From NCBI RefSeq assembly GCF_009765225.1, contig NZ_VMSF01000001.1, positions 3,286,001 to 3,350,000 of the forward strand: a stretch of DNA of 64,000 bases, read 5' to 3'. The stretch's first letter is position 1; each line of letters begins with the position of its first letter. Source of the stretch: Leifsonia sp. AG29. Lineage in GTDB: Bacteria > Actinomycetota > Actinomycetes > Actinomycetales > Microbacteriaceae. The position numbers were made by a program, and so were the translations under genes. Shown piece after piece: positions 8,646 through 17,301 of this stretch. A model generated the notes under the pieces. It saw nothing but the letters and a program-made list of their open reading frames with translations. It made no database searches and had not been told where the DNA came from.

Positions 8646-10349
8646 GTGTCCAGACCGTCACGTCCGCGCCGCAGGTCCGGCGCGGTCGCGGGCTTCGCGC
8701 TCCTCGGTGCCGCCGCCCTCGCAGGCGCCGGCATCCTCGCGGGGGCTCCCGCGCTCGCCGACACCGACGGCGGCCCCGACCACTCGTCGCACGGGGACCA
8801 CTCCAACCAGACCACCACGCCCATCAAGCACCTGGTCGTGATCTTCAACGAGAACGTCTCGTTCGACCACTACTTCGGGACCTACCCGAATGCGGCGAAC
8901 ACCGACGGCACCCCGTTCCACGCGGCGGCGGGCACCCCCTCCGCGAACACGCTCGTGACGAGCGGAACGCTCACCAGCAACCCCAACCTGTACGCGCCCC
9001 AGCGGCTGAGCCCGGCGCAGGCGCTGACCTGCGACCAGGACCACAACTACGCCGACGAGCAGGCCGCCGTGGACAACGGCAAGATGGACCTCTTCGTGCA
9101 GAAGACGAGCCGTGACGCGTGCACCGGCGCTTACGGGGCTCCCGGGCTCGTCATGGACTACTACGACGGCAACACGGTCACGGGACTCTGGAACTACGCC
9201 CAGAACTACGCGATGAGCGACAACAGCTGGGACACGACCTTCGGCCCCTCCACCCCCGGCGCGCTCAACCTCATCTCCGGCCAGACGCACGGAGGCACGG
9301 CCTACGACCCGAAGACGGGCGCCGTCCTCCCCGCCTCGACCGCCGTGCAGTCGCCTGACGCGGCCGGCGTCGGCACCGTGATCGGCGACCCCGACCCCGT
9401 CTACGACGACTGCTCGGACAACGACCACACCTCGACCTACCCGGTCGTCGGCATGTCCGGCAAGAACGTCGGTGACCTGCTGAACGCGCGTGGTGTGACC
9501 TGGGGCTGGTTCCAGGGAGGCTTCACGCCGACCACCGCCTGGGACGGCAAGGCGGGCGACTACGCCAAGTGCGACGCCACCACCGCCAACATCGGCGGCG
9601 CGACGCCGAAGGACTACTCGCCGCACCACTCGCCGTTCCAGTACTACAAGTCGACGTCGAACCCGCACCACCTTCCGCCGACCTCGGTGAAGGCGATCGG
9701 CCACACCGACCAGGCGAACCACCAGTACGACATCACGGCGTTCGACGCCGCGGTCAAGGCGGGCGACCTCCCCGCGGTCTCGTTCCTCAAGGCCCCGGAG
9801 GCGCAGGACGGTCACGCCGGCTACTCCGACCCGATCGACGAGCAGAAGTTCCTCGTGAACGAGATCAACGCCCTCCAGCAGTCGAAGGACTGGTCGAGCA
9901 CCGCCGTCGTGGTCGCCTACGACGACTCGGACGGCTGGTACGACCACGTCGCGCCGACCGTCACCAACGGCTCGAACGACTCGAAGGTCGACTCGGCGGT
10001 CTGCACGAGCGTCACGACGATCGCGGGAGGCTACGCCGACCGCTGCGGGCCGAGCCAGCGCCTCCCGCTGCTCGTCGTCTCGCCGTGGGCCGCTCAGAAC
10101 AAGATCGACCACACGAACACGAACCAGGCCAGCGTCCTGCGTTTCATCGAGAACAACTGGTTCACCGGCCGGATCGGGGACGCCTCCTTCGACGAGACCG
10201 CCGGCTCGCTCGCCGGCCTGTTCGACTGGGCGCACCCGCAGCAGCGCCAGGTCCTGCTCGACCCGGCGACCGGGGCCGTGGCGAAGGTCGTCCCGACCAA
10301 GCCGCACTGGCCCGAGCCCCCGCGAGACGGGTGGAAGTCGCAGCCGTAG
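8646..10349 (+). CDS. Secreted phosphoesterase (non-haemolytic phospholipase C family)
   Basis: This is a 567-residue exported enzyme. A basic N-terminus and a hydrophobic stretch end in a signal-peptidase site near residue 39 (APALA-D). The mature protein has the phosphoesterase-family signature NENVSFDHYFGTYP, a TTFGPSTPG segment and a late DDSDGWYDHV metal-binding motif, as in bacterial phospholipase C and acid phosphatase A. It should cleave phospholipid head groups outside the cell. GTG 8646 follows AGAAGG with good spacing. It is monocistronic, followed by a strong terminator. Confidence 0.88.
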   Translation: MSRPSRPRRRSGAVAGFALLGAAALAGAGILAGAPALADTDGGPDHSSHGDHSNQTTTPIKHLVVIFNENVSFDHYFGTYPNAANTDGTPFHAAAGTPSANTLVTSGTLTSNPNLYAPQRLSPAQALTCDQDHNYADEQAAVDNGKMDLFVQKTSRDACTGAYGAPGLVMDYYDGNTVTGLWNYAQNYAMSDNSWDTTFGPSTPGALNLISGQTHGGTAYDPKTGAVLPASTAVQSPDAAGVGTVIGDPDPVYDDCSDNDHTSTYPVVGMSGKNVGDLLNARGVTWGWFQGGFTPTTAWDGKAGDYAKCDATTANIGGATPKDYSPHHSPFQYYKSTSNPHHLPPTSVKAIGHTDQANHQYDITAFDAAVKAGDLPAVSFLKAPEAQDGHAGYSDPIDEQKFLVNEINALQQSKDWSSTAVVVAYDDSDGWYDHVAPTVTNGSNDSKVDSAVCTSVTTIAGGYADRCGPSQRLPLLVVSPWAAQNKIDHTNTNQASVLRFIENNWFTGRIGDASFDETAGSLAGLFDWAHPQQRQVLLDPATGAVAKVVPTKPHWPEPPRDGWKSQP

Positions 10350-10366
10350 GGGCGGCGCGCGACCAG

Positions 10367-10396
10367 AAGGGGGCGGTCCGGACGGACCGCCCCCTT
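10367..10396. terminator. Bidirectional terminator hairpin
   Basis: Perfect 14-bp inverted repeat, AAGGGGGCGGTCCG (10367-10380) and CGGACCGCCCCCTT (10383-10396), between the convergent phospholipase and NmrA-like genes. The arms carry A and T runs at their outer ends, so it can serve both directions. Confidence 0.85.
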
Positions 10397-10401
10397 CCGC
10401 G

Positions 10402-11286
10402 TCAGCGGAGGTGCGCCTCCAGGTACTCGGAGAGCGAGAGCGGACGCCGCCCCGTCACCCGCTCGACGTCGCCCGTGACCCCGGCCAGCTCACCCGCCGC
10501 GATCGCGGTGTAGGTCGAGACCCACGCGTCGTACTGCCACTGCGGCGCCCGCCAGCGCTTGCGCGACTCGTACGCCTCCGGGACGGTCTCGTCGTGGAAC
10601 GAGACGGCGCGACCGAGCCGGCTCGACAGCACCTCGGCGACCTCGGCCATCGTCAGTTCCTCCGGGCCGGTGAGGTTGTAGGTGATGTTCGCGTGGTCGC
10701 CCGGGTGCTGGAGGACCGCGGCCGCGACGCGCGCCACGTCGGCCCGCGCGACCATCGCGGCGCGCCCGTTGCCCGCGGGGCCCCGGATGACGCCGTCCTC
10801 GCCCACCATGTTCTCGACGAAGTCGAGGTAGAGGTTGTCGCGGAGGAACGTGAACGTCATCCCGGTCGAGCGGATCCGCTGCTCCGTCGCGTCGTGGTCG
10901 CGGGCGAGGGTGAACGTCGCGTCCGGGGCGGCCCCGAAGAACGACGTGTAGACGATGTGCCGGACTCCGGCGGCCGCGGCCGCGTCCACGAAGGCGTAGT
11001 GCTCGGCGAGACGGTCCGCGTTCTCGGCCGCTGAGACCATGAAGAGCACCTCGACGCCGGCCAGTGCGGCGCGGGCGGCGGGCGCATCGGCGTAGGACGC
11101 CTGCACCACCGCGCTCCCGGGGAAGTGCGGCGCGCGCTGCGGATCGCGGGCGAGCATACGGAACGGCACGCCCGCGTCGGCCAGAGCGTCCGCGGTCAGC
11201 CGGCCGACCATGCCGGTCACCCCGGTGACGGCGAGCGGGGGGAGGGAGGCGGCGCTGCCCGAGGGGCTGCCGGCTGCGGTTTCCAT
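10402..11286 (-). CDS. NmrA-like NAD(P)-binding protein
   Basis: This 294-residue atypical short-chain dehydrogenase has a dinucleotide-binding motif TGVTGMVG near residue 20 and a YTSFFGA segment in place of the usual catalytic Tyr-x-x-x-Lys. It resembles NmrA and quinone oxidoreductase 2 proteins, which sense redox state or reduce quinones with NAD(P)H. ATG 11286 is chosen because the Rossmann domain begins soon after. The open frame continues upstream through non-coding sequence including a repeat element. Confidence 0.8.
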   Translation of the reverse strand: METAAGSPSGSAASLPPLAVTGVTGMVGRLTADALADAGVPFRMLARDPQRAPHFPGSAVVQASYADAPAARAALAGVEVLFMVSAAENADRLAEHYAFVDAAAAAGVRHIVYTSFFGAAPDATFTLARDHDATEQRIRSTGMTFTFLRDNLYLDFVENMVGEDGVIRGPAGNGRAAMVARADVARVAAAVLQHPGDHANITYNLTGPEELTMAEVAEVLSSRLGRAVSFHDETVPEAYESRKRWRAPQWQYDAWVSTYTAIAAGELAGVTGDVERVTGRRPLSLSEYLEAHLR

Positions 11287-11366
11287 GACGGCATCCAACC
11301 GCGGGGAAGGGCGTCGGGCAAGGAGGCGCCTCCCGGGATGCACCGCCGCTCGACCACCTCCCGCCA

Positions 11367-11466
11367 TTGAGCGGTCGCTTGTGGCCCTGTACTGCGGCGT
11401 GTCCCGGCCGGTTACGGGCCACTGGTGACCGTTCAACCACTCGAGGGGGCGGACTGCTGTGGATAA
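11367..11466 (+). repeat. DnaA-box hairpin element, copy 2
   Basis: Arms TTGAGCGGTCGCTTGTGGCC (11367-11386) and GGGCCACTGGTGACCGTTCA (11416-11435) enclose TGCGGCGTGTC; a perfect DnaA box (TGTGGATAA, 11458-11466) follows. It lies between the divergent-end region of the NmrA-like gene and the 3' end of the Nudix gene. Same organisation as copies at 8021 and 45106. Confidence 0.75.
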
Positions 11467-11486
11467 GTCGGCCCAGGATGGCCGGA

Positions 11487-11891
11487 TCAGTCGATCAGCC
11501 CGCGCTCCTCCAGCTGCCGCAGCACCTCCCGGCCGGCGGGCGGGCATCGGTCTGCGTCCCCGGTGCCGACCCAGTGAACCGCACCGACTTCGCCCGCGGG
11601 TCGCGGCTCGGCGTCGGTCCGAGCGAGGAACATCCGCATGTGCGCTTCGCGTCCCTCGGGCTCGCCGTGCGCCTGCGTCCTCACGTCGAAGAGCTCCTCG
11701 AGGTGGTCCGGGTCGAGGCGCAGGGCGACCTCTTCGCGCGCCTCCCGGGCCGCCGCCTCCACGGCCGTCTCCCCCGGGTCGATCTTGCCTCCGGGCAGGT
11801 AGTACACGTCGCGGTCGCGGGCTGTCACCATGAGCACGCGACGGTCGCGCACGACGGCCACGGCGGCGACCAGGAGGGGCGGAAACGTCAC
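11487..11891 (-). CDS. Nudix hydrolase
   Basis: This 134-residue protein has a complete Nudix box of the form G-x5-E-x7-RE-x2-EE, running from GGKIDPGE through REAREEV (about residues 34-56). It should hydrolyse a nucleoside diphosphate linked to another moiety; MutT-type sanitation of oxidised nucleotides is possible, but substrate cannot be read from sequence. It starts at GTG 11891. Confidence 0.85.
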   Translation of the reverse strand: MTFPPLLVAAVAVVRDRRVLMVTARDRDVYYLPGGKIDPGETAVEAAAREAREEVALRLDPDHLEELFDVRTQAHGEPEGREAHMRMFLARTDAEPRPAGEVGAVHWVGTGDADRCPPAGREVLRQLEERGLID

Positions 11892-12088
11892 CCCCTCACG
11901 CTACCGGCCCGGCGCGTGGCGTCGAAGGGCAGGGAGGAGGACCGCCGGGACACGCCGGTCGGGGACGGGTCGGGGAGGCTCTTCCGGCCGAGAGCGGTCG
12001 CGGGATCCTCCGTTCGCTGCACGCACGACCGGCAACGCACCCTCGCGGAGACTGGCTGCCGCCGTGGTGCGCGTGACAGGATCGGCTC

Positions 12089-13021
12089 GTGACCGGACGG
12101 ACGATGCTGCTGGACAGCGCCTCCCTGTACTTCCGCGCGTTCTACGGCGTGCCCGACACGGTGACCGCGCCGGACGGCTCGCCCGTGAACGCCGTCCGCG
12201 GGTTCCTCGACATCATCGCGAAGCTCGTCACCGACTTCGCGCCCGACGAGCTCGTCGCGTGCTGGGACGACGACTGGCGCCCCCGCTGGCGCGTCGAGCT
12301 GATCCCGAGCTACAAGGCGCACCGGGTCGCCGAGCTCGTGCCGGGCGGAGTCGACGTCGAGGAGGTGCCCGCACCGCTCGTCGCGCAGGTGCCGCTGATC
12401 CGGGAGGTGCTGGACGCTCTGTCGGTTCCGGTCGTCGGTGCGGCCGAGCACGAGGCCGACGATGTCATCGGCACGCTCGCGGCCACCTCCCGCCGGCCCG
12501 TCGATGTCGTGACCGGCGACCGCGATCTGTTCCAGCTGGTGGATGACTCGCGCGACGTCCGGATCGTCTATACCGCCCGCGGCATGAGCAACCTCGAGGT
12601 CGTCACCGAGGCGACGGTGCGCAGCAAGTACGGCATCGGAGGCGCCCAGTACGCCGACTTCGCCACGATGCGCGGCGACACCTCCGACGGGCTGCCCGGA
12701 GTGGCCGGAGTCGGCGAGAAGACCGCGGCCGCGCTGCTCGCGGAGTACGGGGACCTCCCCGGCATCATCGCTGCCGCCGAGGACCCGGCGAGCGCGATGA
12801 AGCCCGCGATGCGCGCCCGTTTCGCGGCGGCCGCCGGTTATCTCGAGGTCGCCCCGCGCGTCGTCGAGGTCGCCAGAGACCTCGAGTTGGCGCCGTTCGA
12901 GGCGAGCATCCGCCGACTGCCGGAGGAACAGCGGGCCCGGCTGGGCGAACTCGGCGCGGCGTGGGGTCTCGGAGGCTCGCTCGACCGAGCCGTGGCCGCA
13001 CTGGAGAACGCGTCGGCCTGA
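12089..13021 (+). CDS. 5'-3' exonuclease (PolI N-terminal/FEN-like)
   Basis: This is a 310-residue stand-alone 5'-3' exonuclease with the fold of the N-terminal domain of DNA polymerase I. It has an N-terminal LLDSASLYFRAFYG, the metal-binding acidic residues in EHEADDVIGTLA and TGDRDLFQL, and a helix-hairpin-helix (LPGVAGVGEKTAAALL). It lacks polymerase domains, so it would act on RNA primers or flap structures beside PolI. GTG 12089 follows a CAGGAT -10-like box by 6 nt, suggesting a leaderless mRNA. Confidence 0.88.
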   Translation: MTGRTMLLDSASLYFRAFYGVPDTVTAPDGSPVNAVRGFLDIIAKLVTDFAPDELVACWDDDWRPRWRVELIPSYKAHRVAELVPGGVDVEEVPAPLVAQVPLIREVLDALSVPVVGAAEHEADDVIGTLAATSRRPVDVVTGDRDLFQLVDDSRDVRIVYTARGMSNLEVVTEATVRSKYGIGGAQYADFATMRGDTSDGLPGVAGVGEKTAAALLAEYGDLPGIIAAAEDPASAMKPAMRARFAAAAGYLEVAPRVVEVARDLELAPFEASIRRLPEEQRARLGELGAAWGLGGSLDRAVAALENASA

Positions 13022-13037
13022 GTCGGCCCGCGCCTCC

Positions 13038-14261
13038 CTACGAGTCGCCCCCGCCGGGTTGCCACTGCCAGAGCTCGCGCTGCGCCAGGAGAGCCAGCTC
13101 GCGCAGGACGTCGAGGTCGGCCTCCGCCTCCTGCTGGCTCCGCGGCTTGCGCGAGAAGACGCACACCGCTCCGATCCTGGTGCCGTCGGGAGCCTCGACC
13201 GGGTAGCCGGCGTAGTAGCGCAGCGCGGCGGGACCGGACGCCAGCGGGCTGCCGGCGAACCGCTCGTCGAGTTGAGCGTCGCACACGGCCATCCCGTCGC
13301 TGGTCTGGACGGTGTACAGGCACACGGACTGCTCGATCGGGAACTCGAGACGCGCTGCCCCCGATGCCGCGAGCGCCCACTCCCTGCGGTCGTCGAGCAC
13401 CGTGAACATCGCGATCTCGGTGCCGAGCGTCCGCTTCGCGGTGCCGACCAGGCCGCTCAGGCGTGGATCGTTCGTCCGCTCGGAGAGGCGCAGGCGGTCG
13501 ATCGCCTCCGCCCGGTCTGCGCTGTGCCACTGCACCGGCGCGGGCGCCGGAGGTCGCTCCTCCAGGGCCGGCGCCAAGGCGTCGGCGAGCGTCCGCGCCC
13601 AGAACAGGTAGTCGGCCGGCGAGCGGTGCCGCGCCGCGTCCACATGAGGAGGATCGGCGAGGGGGACGAACAGCGCCCCGGCATCCCGGCACTCGAGGCG
13701 TGCGACGAAGTTGAGCCGGTCGGCATGGGCTCGGATCGCCTCCTGGGCGCGGGCGTGCCGAGCGTCGAACCCGCGGATCGGCGGGGCGCCGAGCCACGCG
13801 ATGACAGCGCTGCTGTGCTGGCGAGTGCTGTGGAGGAGCGCCCCGACCCGGTGCGCCCAGCGCGCGGGAGGGACGAACCGCACTGCATCCTCGACCGCGG
13901 CGCTGAGCACGACGACGTCGTAGCGGGGGAGCCGCCGGGATCGCAGAATCCGGCGCAGCCGCCGCACACCCGCGGACGGCTGCGCCATGACGTCGACGAT
14001 GACCCCGCGCCCGGTCGTCGCCGCGAGCGCGCGCGCCAGCGCCCCCGGGAGGGCCAGGTCATGGCTGCCGACGCCCCAGCCGACGACCGGCCCGGATCCG
14101 GCCAGGAGCACGTGCAGCACGCGGCGCCCGGCGGCGAACGCCTGCGGCGCACCGGCCGGCCGGACCATGCCCCCGCGCGCGGCGGAGGCGCGGAGGCGCC
14201 AGAGGCCGGCCGCGGCACGCCCGCGCACCGCCGCTCCGAACGTCACCCTCGCCGACTGCAC
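13038..14261 (-). CDS. SGNH-like domain fused to a GAF domain
   Basis: About 407 residues from GTG 14261. The N-terminal half resembles an SGNH hydrolase fold: LLAGSGPVVGWGV where GDS is usual, LPGALARAL, a YDVVVLSAAVEDA strand and a late LFVPLADPPHVD near the position of the Asp-His block. The nucleophile motif is altered, so catalysis is doubtful. The C-terminal half (from ERTNDPRLSGLV) is a GAF domain with the usual sequence for one-component sensors (VDxRREW-like, CLYTVQ, YYAGYPVEAPDG). GTG 14261 is preferred because a TACGGT box lies 7 nt upstream; the open frame continues to ATG 14345. Confidence 0.72.
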   Translation of the reverse strand: MQSARVTFGAAVRGRAAAGLWRLRASAARGGMVRPAGAPQAFAAGRRVLHVLLAGSGPVVGWGVGSHDLALPGALARALAATTGRGVIVDVMAQPSAGVRRLRRILRSRRLPRYDVVVLSAAVEDAVRFVPPARWAHRVGALLHSTRQHSSAVIAWLGAPPIRGFDARHARAQEAIRAHADRLNFVARLECRDAGALFVPLADPPHVDAARHRSPADYLFWARTLADALAPALEERPPAPAPVQWHSADRAEAIDRLRLSERTNDPRLSGLVGTAKRTLGTEIAMFTVLDDRREWALAASGAARLEFPIEQSVCLYTVQTSDGMAVCDAQLDERFAGSPLASGPAALRYYAGYPVEAPDGTRIGAVCVFSRKPRSQQEAEADLDVLRELALLAQRELWQWQPGGGDS

Positions 14262-14363
14262 CGCTCCGACCGTATCCCCGAACGAGGGTGTCGGACCAGC
14301 GGACGCGCGCCCGGCGGCGCGCGCAGGTGTCGGTAGTGGGCGCATCCGAGCGCGGGAGGCGCG

Positions 14364-14876
14364 TCAGCGCGTCCGGGCGGCGTCCACCTCGCGCAGCCAT
14401 TCCGCGTTGCCGCGGATCGCGGCCTCATAGCGCAGCAGGTCGTCGCTGAGAACCCGGTCGGCGGCCAGCTCCATCAGCTCGCCGACCGCGGCGTCGCTGC
14501 GGCCCGCCGCGTGGAGGGACAACGCGTGCCACACCCGGAGCGAGTCCGACCAGGGGAACTGCTCCAGCCCGCGTTCCAGCACCGCCAACGACTCGTCGTA
14601 CCGCTCGAGGTTCCGGAGCGTGCTGCCGTACTGCACGAGGCACCGGCGCAGCGCGTCGCCCGAGAGCCCCGCCTCCAGGGCGCGCTCGTAGTAGCCGGCG
14701 GCGGTCTCCTCCTCGCCCGCGGTGTCGTACGAGCCGCCGACCTCGTACAGCACGTGCGGGTCGTCCGGGTGGTCGGCGAGCACGGCGAGGAACGCGTCGA
14801 TGGTCGGCTGCATGCGCTCGCGATCGCGGGCGTCGAAGATGGCCCGGAGGCGCTCGAGCAGGTCTGGTGAGGTCAC
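14364..14876 (-). CDS. Tetratricopeptide-repeat protein
   Basis: This 170-residue soluble protein has three to four TPR-like helical pairs between about residues 35 and 145, for example a repeat centred on AAGYYERALEAGLSGD and another on YDESLAVLERGLEQFPWSD. It is probably a protein-interaction scaffold. GTG 14876 lies 8 nt after TAGGCT, again suggesting a leaderless mRNA. No partner is obvious nearby. Confidence 0.75.
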   Translation of the reverse strand: MTSPDLLERLRAIFDARDRERMQPTIDAFLAVLADHPDDPHVLYEVGGSYDTAGEEETAAGYYERALEAGLSGDALRRCLVQYGSTLRNLERYDESLAVLERGLEQFPWSDSLRVWHALSLHAAGRSDAAVGELMELAADRVLSDDLLRYEAAIRGNAEWLREVDAARTR

Positions 14877-14951
14877 GACCGGTCAGCCTAGCGACGAACA
14901 CGGTCGGGACGCGGCGCGCCCGCGCCCCTGGAGGGGGCGCCGAGGCGCGCG

Positions 14952-14957
14952 TAGGGT
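14952..14957 (+). promoter_or_regulatory. -10 box TAGGGT of a leaderless promoter
   Basis: TAGGGT ends 7 nt before ATG 14965 of the YtxH-like gene, with no Shine-Dalgarno sequence between them. Confidence 0.5.
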
Positions 14958-14964
14958 GCCTGCC

Positions 14965-15246
14965 ATGAAGCTCATCATCTTTCTTACAGGTGCCGCCGTC
15001 GGGTTCGTCATCGGGTCGCGGGCCGGGCGCGGGACATACGAGGACATGCGTCGCAAGTGGCGCGGATTCACCGAGTCGGACACGGTCCAGCAGGTGAAGG
15101 GTCAGGTCTCCGACCTCGCCGGGAAGGCCGCATCCGAGGTCGGGGACAAGGTCAGCGGCGCCGTCAACAAGGCCACCGACAAGGCGTCGGCGAAGATCGA
15201 CGAGGTCACCGGGCAGGGCTCGGCCACGCCGTCCACCGCCTCCTGA
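14965..15246 (+). CDS. YtxH-like small membrane-anchored protein
   Basis: This 93-residue protein begins with one transmembrane helix carrying a glycine-rich GAAVGFVIGSRAGRG motif and continues as a charged amphipathic helix (DKVSGAVNKATDKASAKID), as in YtxH-type stress proteins. A shorter relative with the same N-terminal architecture lies at 43291-43479. Confidence 0.7.
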   Translation: MKLIIFLTGAAVGFVIGSRAGRGTYEDMRRKWRGFTESDTVQQVKGQVSDLAGKAASEVGDKVSGAVNKATDKASAKIDEVTGQGSATPSTAS

Positions 15247-15288
15247 ACGAAGGCAGCGGCGACGCGAACGCGACCGCGGGCGGCTCGC

Positions 15289-15828
15289 TCACGCTCCCTC
15301 CGGAGGGTGGGCCAGCAGCTCGACCCGCTCCGCGAGGTACGGAACGAACTCGCGCGCGTTCGCGTCGCCGGCCGCGGCGCTCCAGCGGACCAGGAGGCGT
15401 CCCTCCCGGAGGAAGACCGGCCCGCGGGAGGCGCGCAGGGCGTCGCTGCTGAGCTCGATCGGCCGGGCGTCGAAATCGACCGTTTCCCCGGGCGCGAAGT
15501 GTCCGCGCTCGGCGGCGGCGCGCAGCGCCCGGCGGGCCTCGGCCGTGCCGGACAGGTTCTGCGGGCGGCCCACGGGCGTGGCGCGGATCAGGGAGCCGGT
15601 CGCGTAGAGGGTGCCGTCGGGGCCCAGCAGGACGACGCCGAGCCGCCAGACGCGCCCGAGCGGCCGCAACACCGGCTCGCGAGGAATGCCCAGGGTGCGG
15701 CGGCGGGGAACGTATTCGGCGAGGGCCTCGTCGCGGGCCCCGGCCGTGGTGAGCGTCCGAACTGCGTCGGCGACCGCCGCGCGCGCCGCGGCCACGGCTG
15801 CCTCGTCGCGTTCATCGGTGTCGGCCAC
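15289..15828 (-). CDS. Conserved hypothetical protein
   Basis: The 179-residue protein has no signal or membrane segment. It contains a possible beta-rich core (WRLGVVLLGPDGTLYATGSLIR, here described in two parts WRLGVVLLGPDG and LYATGSLIR) and an arginine-rich N-terminus. I do not recognise a family. GTG 15828 is chosen because TATTCT lies 7 nt upstream; the longer open frame would run antisense through the aldo/keto reductase. It is followed on the same strand direction by nothing conserved. Confidence 0.6.
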   Translation of the reverse strand: MADTDERDEAAVAAARAAVADAVRTLTTAGARDEALAEYVPRRRTLGIPREPVLRPLGRVWRLGVVLLGPDGTLYATGSLIRATPVGRPQNLSGTAEARRALRAAAERGHFAPGETVDFDARPIELSSDALRASRGPVFLREGRLLVRWSAAAGDANAREFVPYLAERVELLAHPPEGA

Positions 15829-15842
15829 GAGGCCGAGAATAC

Positions 15843-16148
15843 CTACTCCGCTACCGCGGCGTCGGCGCTGTCCGTGCCGTCGGCCAGTCGGACCGAGAAC
15901 GAGTTGTCGTCGGTGACCATGAGCAGTTCGACGCCGTGCTCGTGGCGCAGCACCACGAGTGCGGAGGCGTCGGTCTCGAGCACGCGCTCGACCTGGCGCA
16001 GGAAGATCTGCACCATCTCCTCGGTCACCCGGAAATCGCGCCCGAGCGCGTTGACGACGTAGGCGGGCTGCCTGACCGCCCGCCGGACCCGGGCGGTCTC
16101 CTCGCGGAACCCCTCCACGGCGCCTCGGAACTCCGGTGTCATGGTCAT
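15843..16148 (-). CDS. Conserved hypothetical protein
   Basis: This is a 101-residue soluble protein with a helical N-terminal half (EFRGAVEGFREETARVRRAV) and a C-terminal half of probable beta strands (SALVVLRHEHGVELLMVTDD). No family recognised. ATG 16148 or 16142 is preceded by GGAGGC. It lies 14 bp upstream of the gene at 15289-15828 and may be co-transcribed. Confidence 0.55.
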   Translation of the reverse strand: MTMTPEFRGAVEGFREETARVRRAVRQPAYVVNALGRDFRVTEEMVQIFLRQVERVLETDASALVVLRHEHGVELLMVTDDNSFSVRLADGTDSADAAVAE

Positions 16149-16257
16149 GGGTGCCTCCGTTCCTCCCGGCGACCCGTTTCGCAGCCCTCCGGATCACAAA
16201 CGTTAGGCCGATCCGTGTTTTTCGGCAGGGGGTTGACGAAGGGGTTAGATGGGAGGC

Positions 16258-17187
16258 ATGAGATCGTTCCCCCTCCCGCAGACCGGCATCGAAGCCTCCA
16301 ACGTCATCCTCGGCCTGATGCGGATCTCCTCCCTCACCGACGAGGAGATCCGCACCCTGGTGAGCACCGCCCGCGACGCCGGGATCACCATGTTCGACCA
16401 CGCCGACATCTACGGCGACGAGCGGCACGGCTGCGAGCGCCGCTTCGGCGAGGCCGGTGCGGTGCCCGCGTCGGAGCGCGACCAGGTCGTCATCCAGTCG
16501 AAGGTCGGCATCCGCTCCGGGTTCTTCGACTTCTCGCGCGAGCACATCCTCTCGACCGTCGACGAGTCGCTCGCCGCTCTCCGCACCGACTACCTCGACA
16601 TCCTGCTGCTCCACCGCCCCGACACGCTCGTCGAGCCCGAGGAGGTGGCAGCCGCGTTCGACGAGCTGCACGAGGCGGGCAAGGTCCGGTCCTTCGGCGT
16701 CTCCAACCACACGCCAGGCCAGATCGAGCTGCTCAAGAAGTCGGTGCGGCAGCCGCTCGCGGTCAACCAGCTGCAGCTCAGCATCACGCACGCGCCGATC
16801 ATCGCTCAGGGCGTTGCCGCCAACATGGCGGGTCTCGACCAGTCGATCTCGCGCGACAACGGGATCCTCGACTACAGCCGCCTCCACGACATGACGATCC
16901 AGGCGTGGTCGCCGTTCCAGAAGGGCTTCTTCGACGGCGTCTTCGTCGGCGACCGCGAGGCCTACGCCGAGCTCAACGAACTCCTCGACGAGCTGGCGAA
17001 GAAGTACGACGTCACCCCGACCGGCATCGCCGTGGCCTGGATCACGCGGCATCCCGCGAACATGCAGGTCGTGCTCGGCACCACGAACCCGCAGCGCGTG
17101 CGCGACTCGGCGGACGGTTCCGACATCCCGCTGACGCGGCAGGAGTGGTACGGGCTGTTCCGGGCCGCGGGGCACACCCTCCCCTGA
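16258..17187 (+). CDS. Aldo/keto reductase (YdhF-like)
   Basis: This 309-residue TIM-barrel oxidoreductase has the family hallmarks: MFDHADIYG with catalytic Asp and Tyr, VIQSKVGIR with the catalytic Lys, YLDILLLHRPD with the His, and a C-terminal NADPH-binding segment (MQVVLGTTNPQRV). It should reduce an aldehyde or ketone with NADPH. ATG 16258 is preferred to 16249 because GGGAGG lies immediately upstream and the conserved N-terminus starts there. Confidence 0.9.
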   Translation: MRSFPLPQTGIEASNVILGLMRISSLTDEEIRTLVSTARDAGITMFDHADIYGDERHGCERRFGEAGAVPASERDQVVIQSKVGIRSGFFDFSREHILSTVDESLAALRTDYLDILLLHRPDTLVEPEEVAAAFDELHEAGKVRSFGVSNHTPGQIELLKKSVRQPLAVNQLQLSITHAPIIAQGVAANMAGLDQSISRDNGILDYSRLHDMTIQAWSPFQKGFFDGVFVGDREAYAELNELLDELAKKYDVTPTGIAVAWITRHPANMQVVLGTTNPQRVRDSADGSDIPLTRQEWYGLFRAAGHTLP

Positions 17188-17205
17188 GCGGCGACGGAGG
17201 CGCGT

Positions 17206-17275
17206 CTGCGGCGCGTCGGGACGACTGCGCCTGCGCGCGCGGGCGCACTCGTCCCGAGCGTGCGCAGACGCGCGC
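17206..17275 (+). repeat. CTGCGG/GGGAC palindromic repeat, solo copy A
   Basis: Intergenic copy of a dispersed ~80-bp palindromic element: it begins CTGCGGCGCGTCGGGACGA, has a GC-rich CTGCGCGCGC core and a closing CGTCCC, so GGGAC (17218-17222) pairs with GTCCC (17251-17255). It lies between the convergent aldo/keto reductase and AEC transporter genes and could terminate both. Relatives: 22281-22359, 36775-36868 and the array at 29781-30434. Confidence 0.65.
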
Positions 17276-17301
17276 TGCAGGGCCGCCTGCGCCCGAGCCC
17301 G

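Noticed and set aside
8113-11466. Possible replication origin because of DnaA boxes
   Set aside because: The boxes are single and kilobases apart, with no AT-rich unwinding region and no dnaA or dnaN nearby.
15289-17175. 628-residue minus-strand open frame
   Set aside because: Only the last 179 codons are protein-like; the rest is antisense to the aldo/keto reductase and the -10 box TATTCT supports GTG 15828.
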